The notes below the pieces were generated by a model that worked only from the letters and a program-made list of their open reading frames with translations, searched no databases and was not told where the DNA came from. Both the position numbers and the translations under genes were made by a program. This document shows, piece by piece, positions 1-5,470 of a stretch of DNA of 5,516 nucleotides (within the stretch, counting starts at the first letter, position 1; each line of letters opens with the position of its first letter). Origin of the DNA: Gammaproteobacteria bacterium (lineage in GTDB: Bacteria > Pseudomonadota > Gammaproteobacteria > S012-40); the NCBI GenBank assembly GCA_026982215.1, contig JALSHN010000057.1:1-5516 (forward strand). Reading direction: 5' to 3'.

Positions 1-292
1 CTGCTACTCGGTTTTTGCCATCACCGGTTGTGCCATCCACCGCATCGACATCCAACAGGGCAACGTCATCGAGGCCGAACAGGTGGAGCGGCTGGCCATC
101 GGCATGAGCGAGGAACAAGTCCGCTTCATTCTCGGCACGCCGGCCATCCAGGACCCCTTCCATCCCGGCCGCTGGGACTATCTCTACTATTTCAAGGCCG
201 GCGACCAGCCCCACAGCCAACCCCAGCGCCGCCGTCTCACCCTGTATTTCGCGGATGGCCGTCTGACGCGTATCGACCGCGGCGAGCACTGA
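1..292 (+). CDS. bamE: BamE/SmpA outer membrane protein assembly lipoprotein (3' part; start is outside the window)
   Basis: BamE is a small lipoprotein of the BAM complex, which folds and inserts beta-barrel proteins into the outer membrane. The reading frame is open from base 2 and ends with TGA at 290-292. It starts inside the signal peptide and shows a lipobox-like ITGC, with the acylated Cys encoded at 29-31. The family signatures follow: an IDIQQGN segment (E. coli has INQGN), GMSEEQVRFILGTP (E. coli GMTQQQVAYALGTP), the DPFHPGRWDYLYYF strand, and a closing LTLYFADGRLTRID. About 87 residues follow the Cys, close to the usual mature size. A GTG at position 83 is internal to the conserved domain and is not the start. 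The gene converges on ratB with a 6-nt gap and no room for a terminator, so the two transcripts must overlap. The order bamE/ratB/ratA is the usual gammaproteobacterial one. Confidence 0.95.
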   Translation, partial: CYSVFAITGCAIHRIDIQQGNVIEAEQVERLAIGMSEEQVRFILGTPAIQDPFHPGRWDYLYYFKAGDQPHSQPQRRRLTLYFADGRLTRIDRGEH

Positions 293-298
293 GGTCTC

Positions 299-640
299 TC
301 AATCCCCTTTCGGCTCCTTGGTCGACCCGCCGCCCTTGCGCATCGCCTTTCCCTGGGCCGCACGCTGGCGCCGCACTGCCTTGGGATCGGCGATCAACGG
401 CCGATAGATCTCCACCCGGTCCCCCGGGCGTAACGGTGTGTCCGGCTTGGCCAGGCGGCCGAAGATGCCCACTTTGTTCTTGGCCAGGTCGATCTCAGGG
501 AACTCCTTCAGGATCCCCGACAGTTCCACCGCCTGGCGCAAAGTGGTGCCCTCGGGGACCTCCAAGGGAATGATCAATTGCCGCTCGGGCCGGGCATAGG
601 CCACTTCCACCGGGATCAATAGCCTGCTCTCCTCATCCAT
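299..640 (-). CDS. rnfH: RatB/RnfH family ubiquitin-like protein
   Basis: This is a 113-residue member of the RnfH (RatB, YfjF) family, small beta-grasp (ubiquitin-like) proteins of unsettled function; the name RatB comes from its pairing with RatA. Visible family blocks are VEVAYARPERQ (residues 11-21), IDLAKNKVGIFGRLAKPD (50-67) and DRVEIYRPLIADPKAVRRQR (74-93), very close to E. coli RnfH. A basic, Gly-rich tail (about 98-113) extends slightly past the usual length. I chose the ATG at 640, which overlaps the end of ratA by 8 nt (ATGGATGA) and gives a near-standard N terminus. An in-frame ATG at 670 would add ten residues (MPSSNGRERS) and deepen the overlap to 38 nt; neither start has a clear well-spaced Shine-Dalgarno sequence. 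Translation is probably coupled to ratA by termination and reinitiation. Confidence 0.92.
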   Translation of the reverse strand: MDEESRLLIPVEVAYARPERQLIIPLEVPEGTTLRQAVELSGILKEFPEIDLAKNKVGIFGRLAKPDTPLRPGDRVEIYRPLIADPKAVRRQRAAQGKAMRKGGGSTKEPKGD

Positions 641-1064
641 AGAGCGCTCGCGCCCGTTTGACGAAGGCATCCACCATGGAATTGGTGATCTGTTTGAACA
701 CCGGTCCCAGGGTGAGGCCCAGCACCGGGTTGTCGAACTCGAAATCCAGATCCAGCGAGATCTTGCTCGCCCCCTCGTCCAGCGGCGCGAAACGCCACAC
801 CCCCTCTAGATGGCGGAACGGCCCCTCCAGCAGCCGCATCTCGATGAGTTTTGGGCGCAGGCGACGATTCACGGTGGCGAAAGAGCGCTGGAAGCGCCCC
901 TTGGCGATGTCCAGGCGGGCACGCACCTCGTCCTCGTCGCGTGAGAGCACCTCGGCACCGTGGCACCAGGGCAGGAACTCGGGATAGGCCTCCACGTCGT
1001 CCACCAGATCGAACATCGCCTCGGCGGGGTAGGGCACCAGGGCGGAACGGCTGATGTGGGTCAC
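633..1064 (-). CDS. ratA: RatA/PasT family START-like (Coq10-type) protein
   Basis: This is a 143-residue protein of the polyketide cyclase/START-like superfamily, related to E. coli RatA (YfjG, PasT) and mitochondrial Coq10. Family work describes RatA as binding the 50S subunit and blocking 70S formation; later work on PasT points to a Coq10-like role in respiration, so 'toxin' should be read cautiously. Diagnostic segments are HISRSALVPYPAEAMFDLV (residues 3-21), DDVEAYPEFLPWC (22-34), a GPFRHLEGVWRF strand, and DLDFEFDNPVLGLTLGPVF followed by a C-terminal helix. I chose the GTG start at 1064: it is preceded by GAGGTG at good spacing, shares its first base with the upstream TAG stop (TAGTG), and places the conserved HISR block right at the N terminus. 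A further-upstream GTG would add 25 residues lying inside the transporter gene and is unlikely. It is the middle gene of a leftward three-gene cluster. Confidence 0.94.
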   Translation of the reverse strand: MTHISRSALVPYPAEAMFDLVDDVEAYPEFLPWCHGAEVLSRDEDEVRARLDIAKGRFQRSFATVNRRLRPKLIEMRLLEGPFRHLEGVWRFAPLDEGASKISLDLDFEFDNPVLGLTLGPVFKQITNSMVDAFVKRARALYG

Positions 1065-2416
1065 TAGATCACCTCGATGGAACGCAAAAAGACGATGAAC
1101 ACCGCCAGGGGGGAGACATATCGCACGGTGAACCGCCAAGCGCGATACCCCCAGCCATCCCCCAGCTCACGTTCGGAATCGCGTCGCGCCAGCACCCAGC
1201 CGGCGAAGAGGGCGATGAACAGCCCCCCCAACGGCAACATGATGTTGGCGGTGAGGAAATCCAGTAAATCGAAGAAGGTCTTGCCGAACAGGGTCCATTC
1301 CGACCCCCAGTTGAAGGACAACACCGTGCCGATGCCCAGCAACCAAGTGGCCAGGCCGGCCCAGAGGCAGGCCTTGATCCGCGAATGGCCGTGATCCTCC
1401 ACCAGATGGGTCACCGCCGGCTCGATGAGCGAAATGGCCGAACTCCAGGCGGCGAACACCAGCAGCAAGAAGAACAGCGTCCCGAACAAGGCCCCGGCGG
1501 GCATGTTGCCGAAGGCGATGGGCAGGGTGACGAAGATCAGCCCCGGCCCGGCGCCGGGCTCCATGCCGTTGGCGAAAACGATGGGAAAAATGGCCAGTCC
1601 CGCCATCAGGGCCACCAAGGTGTCGGCACCGGCGATGTAGAAACTGGCCTGAGTGATGGAGGCTTTCTCGGGCAGATAGGAGCCATAGATCATGATCGCC
1701 CCCATCCCCAGGCTGAGGGTGAAGAAGGCATGCCCCATGGCCACCAGCACCGCCGTCCCGCTCAGCTTGGAGAAATCGGGCTGAAACAGAAACCGTACTC
1801 CCTCCATGAAGGCCCCGGTGCTCATGGCATAGCCCACCATGATGGCCAGCAGCACGAACAGCAACGGCATCAGGAAACGCACCGCCGCCTCCAGGCCGGA
1901 GCGCACTCCCCGGGCCACCACCAACATGGTCATCAGCATGAAGATGGTGTGCCAGGCCAGCAGAATCTCCGGGCTGGCCAGCAGGCCGTCGAAGGCCGCC
2001 TGTACCGTCTCGGCGTCAGCCCCGGAGAAAGTCCCCGCGCCGAGCCGGAAGACATAGGCCAAGGCCCAGCCGGCGATGACGCTGTAATAGGAGAGGATCA
2101 AAAACCCGGCCAGCACCCCGATCCAGCCGAGATACTGCCAGCGGGGATTGGCCCGGGCCTGACGGGCCAGATAACGCATGGTGTTGATGGGGCTACGCCG
2201 GCCCAGACGCCCCAAAAGGATCTCGGCGATCATGATGGGGATGCCCACCGCCGCGATGCACACCAAATACACCAACACAAAGGCCCCGCCGCCGTTCTCG
2301 CCGGTGATGTAGGGAAACTTCCAGATGTTCCCCAGACCCACCGCCGAACCGGTGGCGGCGAGAATGAAGGCCCAGCGGCTGGACCACTCCCCATGCAAAG
2401 ACTGCCTCTTGGTCAT
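1064..2416 (-). CDS. Sodium-dependent amino-acid-type transporter, NSS/SNF (LeuT-fold) family
   Basis: This inner-membrane protein of 450 residues has about 11 hydrophobic segments, the size of bacterial 11-TM members such as Tyt1 and MhsT. The NSS signature GSAVGLGNIWKFPY is in TM1 (residues 23-36), followed by ENGGGAF. TM6 carries GHAFFTLSLGMG (from 228), matching LeuT GQIFFTLSLGFG. Aligning by eye to LeuT, sodium ligands are kept: A25 and N30, T233, and A322 with S325/S326 in TM8; Y110 or Y111 fits the TM3 substrate tyrosine. LeuT Asn286 becomes D265 and Glu290 becomes a small or hydrophobic residue, as I recall for chloride-independent Tyt1 (inference). The substrate, probably an amino acid, cannot be read. 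A GTG at 2428 would add four residues, but it lies within AAGGTGAG, an excellent Shine-Dalgarno 8 nt before the ATG at 2416, so I prefer the ATG. The gene is coupled to ratA and diverges from smpB. Confidence 0.93.
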   Translation of the reverse strand: MTKRQSLHGEWSSRWAFILAATGSAVGLGNIWKFPYITGENGGGAFVLVYLVCIAAVGIPIMIAEILLGRLGRRSPINTMRYLARQARANPRWQYLGWIGVLAGFLILSYYSVIAGWALAYVFRLGAGTFSGADAETVQAAFDGLLASPEILLAWHTIFMLMTMLVVARGVRSGLEAAVRFLMPLLFVLLAIMVGYAMSTGAFMEGVRFLFQPDFSKLSGTAVLVAMGHAFFTLSLGMGAIMIYGSYLPEKASITQASFYIAGADTLVALMAGLAIFPIVFANGMEPGAGPGLIFVTLPIAFGNMPAGALFGTLFFLLLVFAAWSSAISLIEPAVTHLVEDHGHSRIKACLWAGLATWLLGIGTVLSFNWGSEWTLFGKTFFDLLDFLTANIMLPLGGLFIALFAGWVLARRDSERELGDGWGYRAWRFTVRYVSPLAVFIVFLRSIEVI

Positions 2417-2511
2417 CGTCGCACTCACCTTGTCCGGTCGCCGCCCGGCTTCCTGCCCCGGCGGACGAATTTACCTAGTATTGGACAAACAGCCGCTTAT
2501 AATACCGCCCC
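2417..2511. promoter_or_regulatory. Divergent intergenic region between the transporter operon and smpB
   Basis: These 95 bp separate two head-to-head genes and must contain both promoters unless transcription comes from outside. The transporter side holds the Shine-Dalgarno AAGGTGA (read on the minus strand, covering the GTG at 2426-2428). I found no convincing -35/-10 pair for the minus strand; TACTAG and TAAATT are only weak -10 candidates. The smpB side has a perfect TATAAT, described separately. No extended palindrome is visible here. Confidence 0.6.
2498..2503 (+). promoter_or_regulatory. Consensus -10 box (TATAAT) of smpB
   Basis: TATAAT is a perfect match to the sigma-70 -10 element and ends 8 bp before the smpB ATG, which would put the transcription start at about 2509-2512, at or just before the start codon. 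No good -35 lies at 16-18 bp: TTGGAC (2481-2486) is only 11 bp away, TTTACC (2470-2475) is 22 bp away, and there is no extended TGn. The call therefore rests on the -10 alone. Confidence 0.5.
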
Positions 2512-2994
2512 ATGGCCAAGAAACCGAAGAAAAAGGGGCCCGGCGGGGCGGTGATCACCGTCAACAAAAAGGCCCTGCACGACTACCACATCGAGGAGCG
2601 CCTGGAGGCCGGCTTGGTGCTGGAGGGCTGGGAAGTGAAGGCCTTGCGCGCCGGCAAGGTCCAGCTGCGCGACAGCTATGTGATCATCAAAAACGGCGAG
2701 GCCTGGCTACTGGGCGCGCTCATCAATCCCCTGCCCACCGCCTCCACCCACATCCACCCCGACCCCCAACGCACCCGCAAACTGCTGTTGCACCGCGACG
2801 AGATCAACCGCCTCATCGGCGCTATCGAGCGCAAGGGCTATACTGTCGTCGCCCTGTCTTTGTACTGGAAGAACGGCCGGGTGAAGGTGGAGATCGGTCT
2901 GGCCAAGGGCAAGAAACTGCACGACAAACGCGCTGCCGAACGTGAACGCGACTGGGCGCGGGAGAAACAGCGCCTGCTCAAAAACGCCCGCTAA
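2512..2994 (+). CDS. smpB: SsrA-binding protein SmpB
   Basis: SmpB binds the tRNA-like domain of tmRNA and brings it to ribosomes stalled on broken mRNA, where its C-terminal tail occupies the empty mRNA channel. The 160-residue length is typical. The N terminus MAKKPKKKG is basic, followed by the OB-fold core with HDYHIEERLEAGLVLEGWEVKALRAGK (residues 23-49), DSYV, the STH and TRKLLLHRDE blocks (78-96) and GYTVVALSLYWKNGRVKVEIGLAKGKK (109-135). The tail keeps the functionally important D138-K139-R140 and ends in basic helix sequence. The ATG at 2512 is the only possible upstream start, because an in-frame TAA sits at 2500-2502; there is no Shine-Dalgarno. Its RNA partner ssrA lies about 2.1 kb downstream on the same strand, separated by an opposing lipoprotein gene. 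The stop is TAA, and no intrinsic terminator is visible in the 39 bp before the convergent gene. Confidence 0.97.
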   Translation: MAKKPKKKGPGGAVITVNKKALHDYHIEERLEAGLVLEGWEVKALRAGKVQLRDSYVIIKNGEAWLLGALINPLPTASTHIHPDPQRTRKLLLHRDEINRLIGAIERKGYTVVALSLYWKNGRVKVEIGLAKGKKLHDKRAAERERDWAREKQRLLKNAR

Positions 2995-3033
2995 GCCCCG
3001 CTGCAACAACGGCGCCGCCCTGCCTCAGTCCGA

Positions 3034-4776
3034 TTACGGCGCTATCCAGCGGTTGGCCCAGATGTGGTTGCGGCTGCCGTCGGATTGGATCCACACGGCG
3101 ATGGCGTTGCCAGCGGCGTCCATGGCGATCTGGGGATGGTTGGCCTCACCCTGGTGGCTGTTTTCCAGCAATTCGGCCTGTCCCCACCCCCTCCCGGCAA
3201 GGTAACGATTGGCCCAGATGCTCTGCTGCCAGCCATCCGTCTGCCGCCAGACCACTAGGGCATTGCCAGCCGCGTCCACCACCACCTGTGCATATCCGGC
3301 TCCTCCCGCATTGGTTTCGATTCGTTGGGGCTTCCCCCAGCCGGAATCCGGCGAATACCGGTTGGCCCAGATATCAGATCGAGAGTCGACCTCATGGCCC
3401 CAGACCACCATGGCCTCACCCGCGGCATTCATCGCCACACGAATCTGGTTAATGATCCTGCCTTCATCTGGCCCGATGTCTGCGGCCGTCCCCCATCCAT
3501 CGCCGGGGGTGTACCGATTGGCCCACGGACGGACATTCCATCCGTCCCAATGGAACCACACTGCAATAGCATTGCCTGCATCGTCCATCGCCACCTGGGG
3601 TCTAGAGGATTCCTCGAGCGTCTCGTTCTCGACGAAGCTGATTTCCCCCCAAGATGATGCCCCGGCCTCATAGCGCCGAGCCATGATGTCCGGCGTGCCA
3701 TTGTTCGGCTGTTGCCACACCACCATGGCATTTCCTTCGCCGTCCATGGCGATTCGCGGTCTCGTCGCATCACCACTGCCCTTGTCGAGACGCCGGGCCG
3801 ACCCCCAACCGAAAGACGCCTTGGGGCGGTAGTGATTGGCCCAGATCTCCCATCGTCCCGCATTGTTCTGCTGCCATACCACGATGGCGTTTCCTTTACT
3901 ATCCATGGCGATGTCGGGGGCCTTGGCTTCACCGGCCTGGGTTTCGATCAGCTCCTCGGGTTCCCAGCCACCATCGGGTGTGAAACGCTTGGCCCAGACA
4001 CTGTTGGCGATTCCATCCGTCTGGATCCACACCACCAACACCTCGCCACTGGGATTCATCGCCACACGGGGTGAAACGGCATGGCCATCGTCACGGGACT
4101 CCAGCAGCACGGCATCGCCCCAGCCCACCCCGGGGATACGGTAGCTGGCTCGCAGATTGCCGATCCCACCTTCGAACATCCGCCACACCGCCATGGCATT
4201 GCCCTGGGCATCCATGGCGATAACCGGAGAATCCGCTGAGGCAATCTCATTGAGTTCGACCAAAGTGGCCGCCTGCCAACCGATCTGGCCGTCGATGAGG
4301 TTGCAAACATAACCGGTGTCGGTGATCTCCGCGGCCTCCAGCGTGCCATTACCATTGGTGTCCTGGCCGCTGTCGATGCGGATGCCTTTGTAAGGGCAGT
4401 TGTCACCGGCGGGCTCAGGGGTCATCTTCACCAAAGCGTTCAGGCCGTCGTTCCCGTCCCGGCCATCGGCTCCATCCCGTCCGTCCTGGCCGTCGGCCCC
4501 ATCCCGACCATCAAGGCCATGGCAGACCTTGCTGGTCTCATCCACCTCCTCGTCATCAAGCAGACCGTTACGGTTCTCGTCGATCCCCGTCTCGACCAGA
4601 ATGCCACCGTTGGGACAATCCGGGTCTTCCGGCGGGAGTGGGGCAGTGCGCGCCCCAGCGGAAGGCGCCCCGCCGTTGTCGGCTACCAGGGAAGTCGTGT
4701 TCTGGCCACCGCCACAAGCCGTCAACCCCCATGAGACCCCGACGAACAACAAGAAGAAGATTGTGCGTGTCTTCAT
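3034..4776 (-). CDS. Putative surface lipoprotein: calcium-loop modules, collagen-like tract and eight-unit beta-propeller-like repeat
   Basis: I do not recognise a named gene; the function is unknown. Residues 1-20 are a lipoprotein signal peptide with lipobox L18-T19-A20-C21; Gly rather than Asp follows the Cys, so outer-membrane sorting is likely. Two Cys-bracketed modules (C54-C85 and C127-C158, both 31 apart) each contain a textbook 12-residue EF-hand-type loop: D66-x-N68-x-N70-G-x-L-D74-x-x-E77 and D139-x-N141-x-N143-G-x-L-E147-x-x-E150. Between them, residues 87-113 are nine Gly-X-Y triplets, eight with Asp at Y. Residues 166-580 carry eight repeats of about 52 residues with consensus P-x-I-A-M-D-x-x-G-N-A-x-x-V-W, then I-W-A-N-R-Y and G-W-G, resembling Asp-box propeller blades. 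The start is supported by the signal peptide; the Shine-Dalgarno (GGGGTAG) is weak. A calcium-dependent binding or adhesion role at the cell surface is inference only. It opposes both smpB and ssrA. Confidence 0.88.
   Translation of the reverse strand: MKTRTIFFLLFVGVSWGLTACGGGQNTTSLVADNGGAPSAGARTAPLPPEDPDCPNGGILVETGIDENRNGLLDDEEVDETSKVCHGLDGRDGADGQDGRDGADGRDGNDGLNALVKMTPEPAGDNCPYKGIRIDSGQDTNGNGTLEAAEITDTGYVCNLIDGQIGWQAATLVELNEIASADSPVIAMDAQGNAMAVWRMFEGGIGNLRASYRIPGVGWGDAVLLESRDDGHAVSPRVAMNPSGEVLVVWIQTDGIANSVWAKRFTPDGGWEPEELIETQAGEAKAPDIAMDSKGNAIVVWQQNNAGRWEIWANHYRPKASFGWGSARRLDKGSGDATRPRIAMDGEGNAMVVWQQPNNGTPDIMARRYEAGASSWGEISFVENETLEESSRPQVAMDDAGNAIAVWFHWDGWNVRPWANRYTPGDGWGTAADIGPDEGRIINQIRVAMNAAGEAMVVWGHEVDSRSDIWANRYSPDSGWGKPQRIETNAGGAGYAQVVVDAAGNALVVWRQTDGWQQSIWANRYLAGRGWGQAELLENSHQGEANHPQIAMDAAGNAIAVWIQSDGSRNHIWANRWIAP
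3037..4281 (-). repeat. Eight tandem ~156-bp coding repeats (52-residue blades)
   Basis: In the protein, the AMD/AMN position of each unit falls at residues 188, 240, 291, 344, 397, 449, 500 (VVD variant) and 552, spacings of 51-53. Each unit reads roughly AMDxxGNAxxVW, a polar variable stretch, IWANRY, then GWG and an acidic linker. At DNA level a recurring TTGGCCCAGA block (plus strand; for example near 3055, 3211, 3363, 3835 and 3990) marks the IWAN/WAKR codons. The array starts and ends in mid-unit: residues 166-182 supply the GWQAATLVE half and the last unit stops after IWANRW. Confidence 0.85.
4438..4518 (-). repeat. Collagen-like Gly-X-Asp coding tract (nine triplets)
   Basis: Codons 87-113 of the lipoprotein encode GLD GRD GAD GQD GRD GAD GRD GND GLN. 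Every third residue is Gly and eight of nine Y positions are Asp; there is no proline. The DNA is an imperfect 9/18-bp repeat and could vary in copy number. It separates the two Cys-bracketed calcium-loop modules. Confidence 0.85.
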
Positions 4777-4815
4777 TACTACTACCCCAACGGACTTCCA
4801 ATCTCAGGAAATATG

Positions 4816-4831
4816 GTGATTTTCCAATCAC
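4816..4831. promoter_or_regulatory. Perfect inverted repeat overlapping the lipoprotein promoter -10
   Basis: GTGATT-TTCC-AATCAC has perfect 6-bp arms and a 4-bp centre. Its position over the predicted -10 is where a repressor site would be expected. I do not recognise the regulator. Confidence 0.35.
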
Positions 4832-4847
4832 AATGGGCAGGTCTCAA
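4819..4847 (-). promoter_or_regulatory. Predicted sigma-70 promoter of the lipoprotein gene
   Basis: Reading the minus strand, TTGAGA (4847-4842; 5 of 6 to the -35 consensus) is followed after exactly 17 bp by GAAAAT (4824-4819; 4 of 6 to the -10). This predicts a transcript start near 4812 and a leader of about 35 nt before the ATG at 4776. An inverted repeat at 4816-4831 covers the -10. Confidence 0.4.
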
Positions 4848-5055
4848 GTGTCGTCTGGGTGAGACGGGTCAGCGTGCCGATACAACAGATCCCGGGTGGA
4901 AGACTCTAGCGCGTCATGCCCCTCACCCGCCACGGAATTCGAACGCGGAAATGGGTGAAACAACCCCCAACAAAGCCTTTCATCAGTTCGTTGTGCAGGT
5001 ATGAAAATTTAAAGGGTCCTCTGAGGCGGACGACCCCTCAATGCCGCCCCGCCCC

Positions 5056-5085
5056 TTGACGGAACCAACTGCCAGGCAGTAGGGT
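5056..5085 (+). promoter_or_regulatory. Predicted ssrA promoter
   Basis: TTGACG (5056-5061, 5 of 6 to the -35) is followed after 18 bp by TAGGGT (5080-5085), which matches -10 positions 1, 2 and 6, including the two key ones. Transcription would start near 5092, giving a precursor leader of about 10 nt to be trimmed from the tmRNA 5' end, as expected for RNase P processing. The -10 is poor, so the exact start is uncertain. Confidence 0.45.
5068..5080. promoter_or_regulatory. Perfect 13-bp palindrome inside the ssrA promoter spacer
   Basis: ACTGCC-A-GGCAGT has perfect 6-bp arms around a single base and lies between the predicted -35 and -10 elements, touching the first base of the -10. It could be an operator. 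It does not match the LexA pattern (CTGT-N8-ACAG) or another site I recognise. Confidence 0.35.
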
Positions 5086-5102
5086 CATAGATCACGAACC
5101 AA

Positions 5103-5463
5103 GGGGGCGACCTGGCTTCGACGTGGGTCACGAAACCCGAGGTGCATGCCGAGGCGCAGTGTCCTCGTAAATCCCACTGCAAACCAAAATAGTTGCCAAC
5201 GACGACAACTACGCTCTGGCCGCTTAATCCCGGCCAGCCTCTGACTGGATCCGTGCCTGTGCGGTCCAGGTTTCAGGGGTCATCCAACACAGGCTCGCGT
5301 AGCGGCTCGTCCGGGGCCAACGCGCTAAAACCTTAACCGGACTCGCTGCACGTCGTCCCTGCCCGTCGGGTAGCGTGCAGCTAAAACCAAAGGCGCGGCT
5401 AAGCATGTAGAGCCGAAGGCGTAGGACCCACGGACGCGGGTTCGATTCCCGCCGCCTCCACCA
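5103..5463 (+). ncRNA. ssrA: Transfer-messenger RNA (tmRNA, 10Sa RNA)
   Basis: tmRNA, charged with alanine, enters stalled ribosomes with SmpB and supplies a tag frame that marks the nascent protein for proteolysis. The 5' GGGGGCG (5103-5109) pairs with CGCCTCC (5453-5459), including the G-U pair also found in the E. coli stem; discriminator A5460 and an encoded CCA (5461-5463) follow. The T arm is GCGGG-TTCGATT-CCCGC (5436-5452). The block GGTGCATGCCGAGG (5141-5154) is identical to E. coli. Pseudoknot 1 is visible as GAGG/CCTC (5151-5154 with 5163-5166) interlocked with GCAGTG/CACTGC (5156-5161 with 5175-5180). A late stem GCTGCACG/CGTGCAGC (5345-5352 with 5374-5381) belongs to the last pseudoknot. 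The 361-nt length is standard. It is a one-piece tmRNA with its own promoter and terminator. Confidence 0.98.
5195..5227 (+). other. tmRNA tag-peptide reading frame (ANDDNYALAA)
   Basis: After AAATAGTT the resume codon GCC (5195-5197) starts GCC AAC GAC GAC AAC TAC GCT CTG GCC GCT TAA. The encoded tag ANDDNYALAA differs from E. coli ANDENYALAA by one residue (Glu to Asp) and ends in LAA, the degron recognised by ClpXP. The tRNA-borne alanine precedes it. Confidence 0.96.
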
Positions 5464-5470
5464 ATTCCAC

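Larger units (their letters stand above)
4777..5102. other. 326-bp divergent intergenic region between the lipoprotein gene and ssrA
   Basis: No credible gene is seen. The lipoprotein side holds a predicted minus-strand promoter and palindrome (4816-4847); the ssrA side holds a predicted plus-strand promoter and palindrome (5056-5085). The middle (about 4850-5010) is unremarkable, with an AT-rich patch at 5001-5013. A GGGTC/GACCC hairpin (5014-5036) read on the minus strand is followed by TTTAAATTTT and might act as a weak leftward terminator, but the stem is only 5 bp. A 63-codon plus-strand frame from 4813 resembles nothing I recognise. Confidence 0.6.

Noticed and set aside
290..301. TGAG-GTCT-CTCA dyad between bamE and ratB as a bidirectional terminator
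   Set aside because: A 4-bp stem with no T tract is too weak.
28..573. 181-codon plus-strand frame at the left end
   Set aside because: It overlaps bamE and runs antisense to ratB; composition is Pro/Arg/Ser-rich shadow sequence.
2481..2503. TTGGAC as the -35 partner of the smpB TATAAT
   Set aside because: The spacer is only 11 bp, far below the 16-18 bp that sigma-70 uses.
1385..2554. Long 389-codon plus-strand frame
   Set aside because: It is antisense to the clearly identified transporter, is rich in Gly/His/Gln/Pro from GC-rich codon complement, has no recognisable domain, and runs into smpB.
3037..4281. CRISPR-like or mobile repeat array suggested by the recurring TTGGCCCAGA block
   Set aside because: The period is about 156 bp, the reading frame is continuous, and the repeats track protein blades; there are no spacers of fixed length or cas genes.
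4813..5004. 63-codon plus-strand frame in the intergenic region
   Set aside because: AGGA lies only 3 nt from the ATG, there is no recognisable domain, and the frame covers the predicted lipoprotein promoter.
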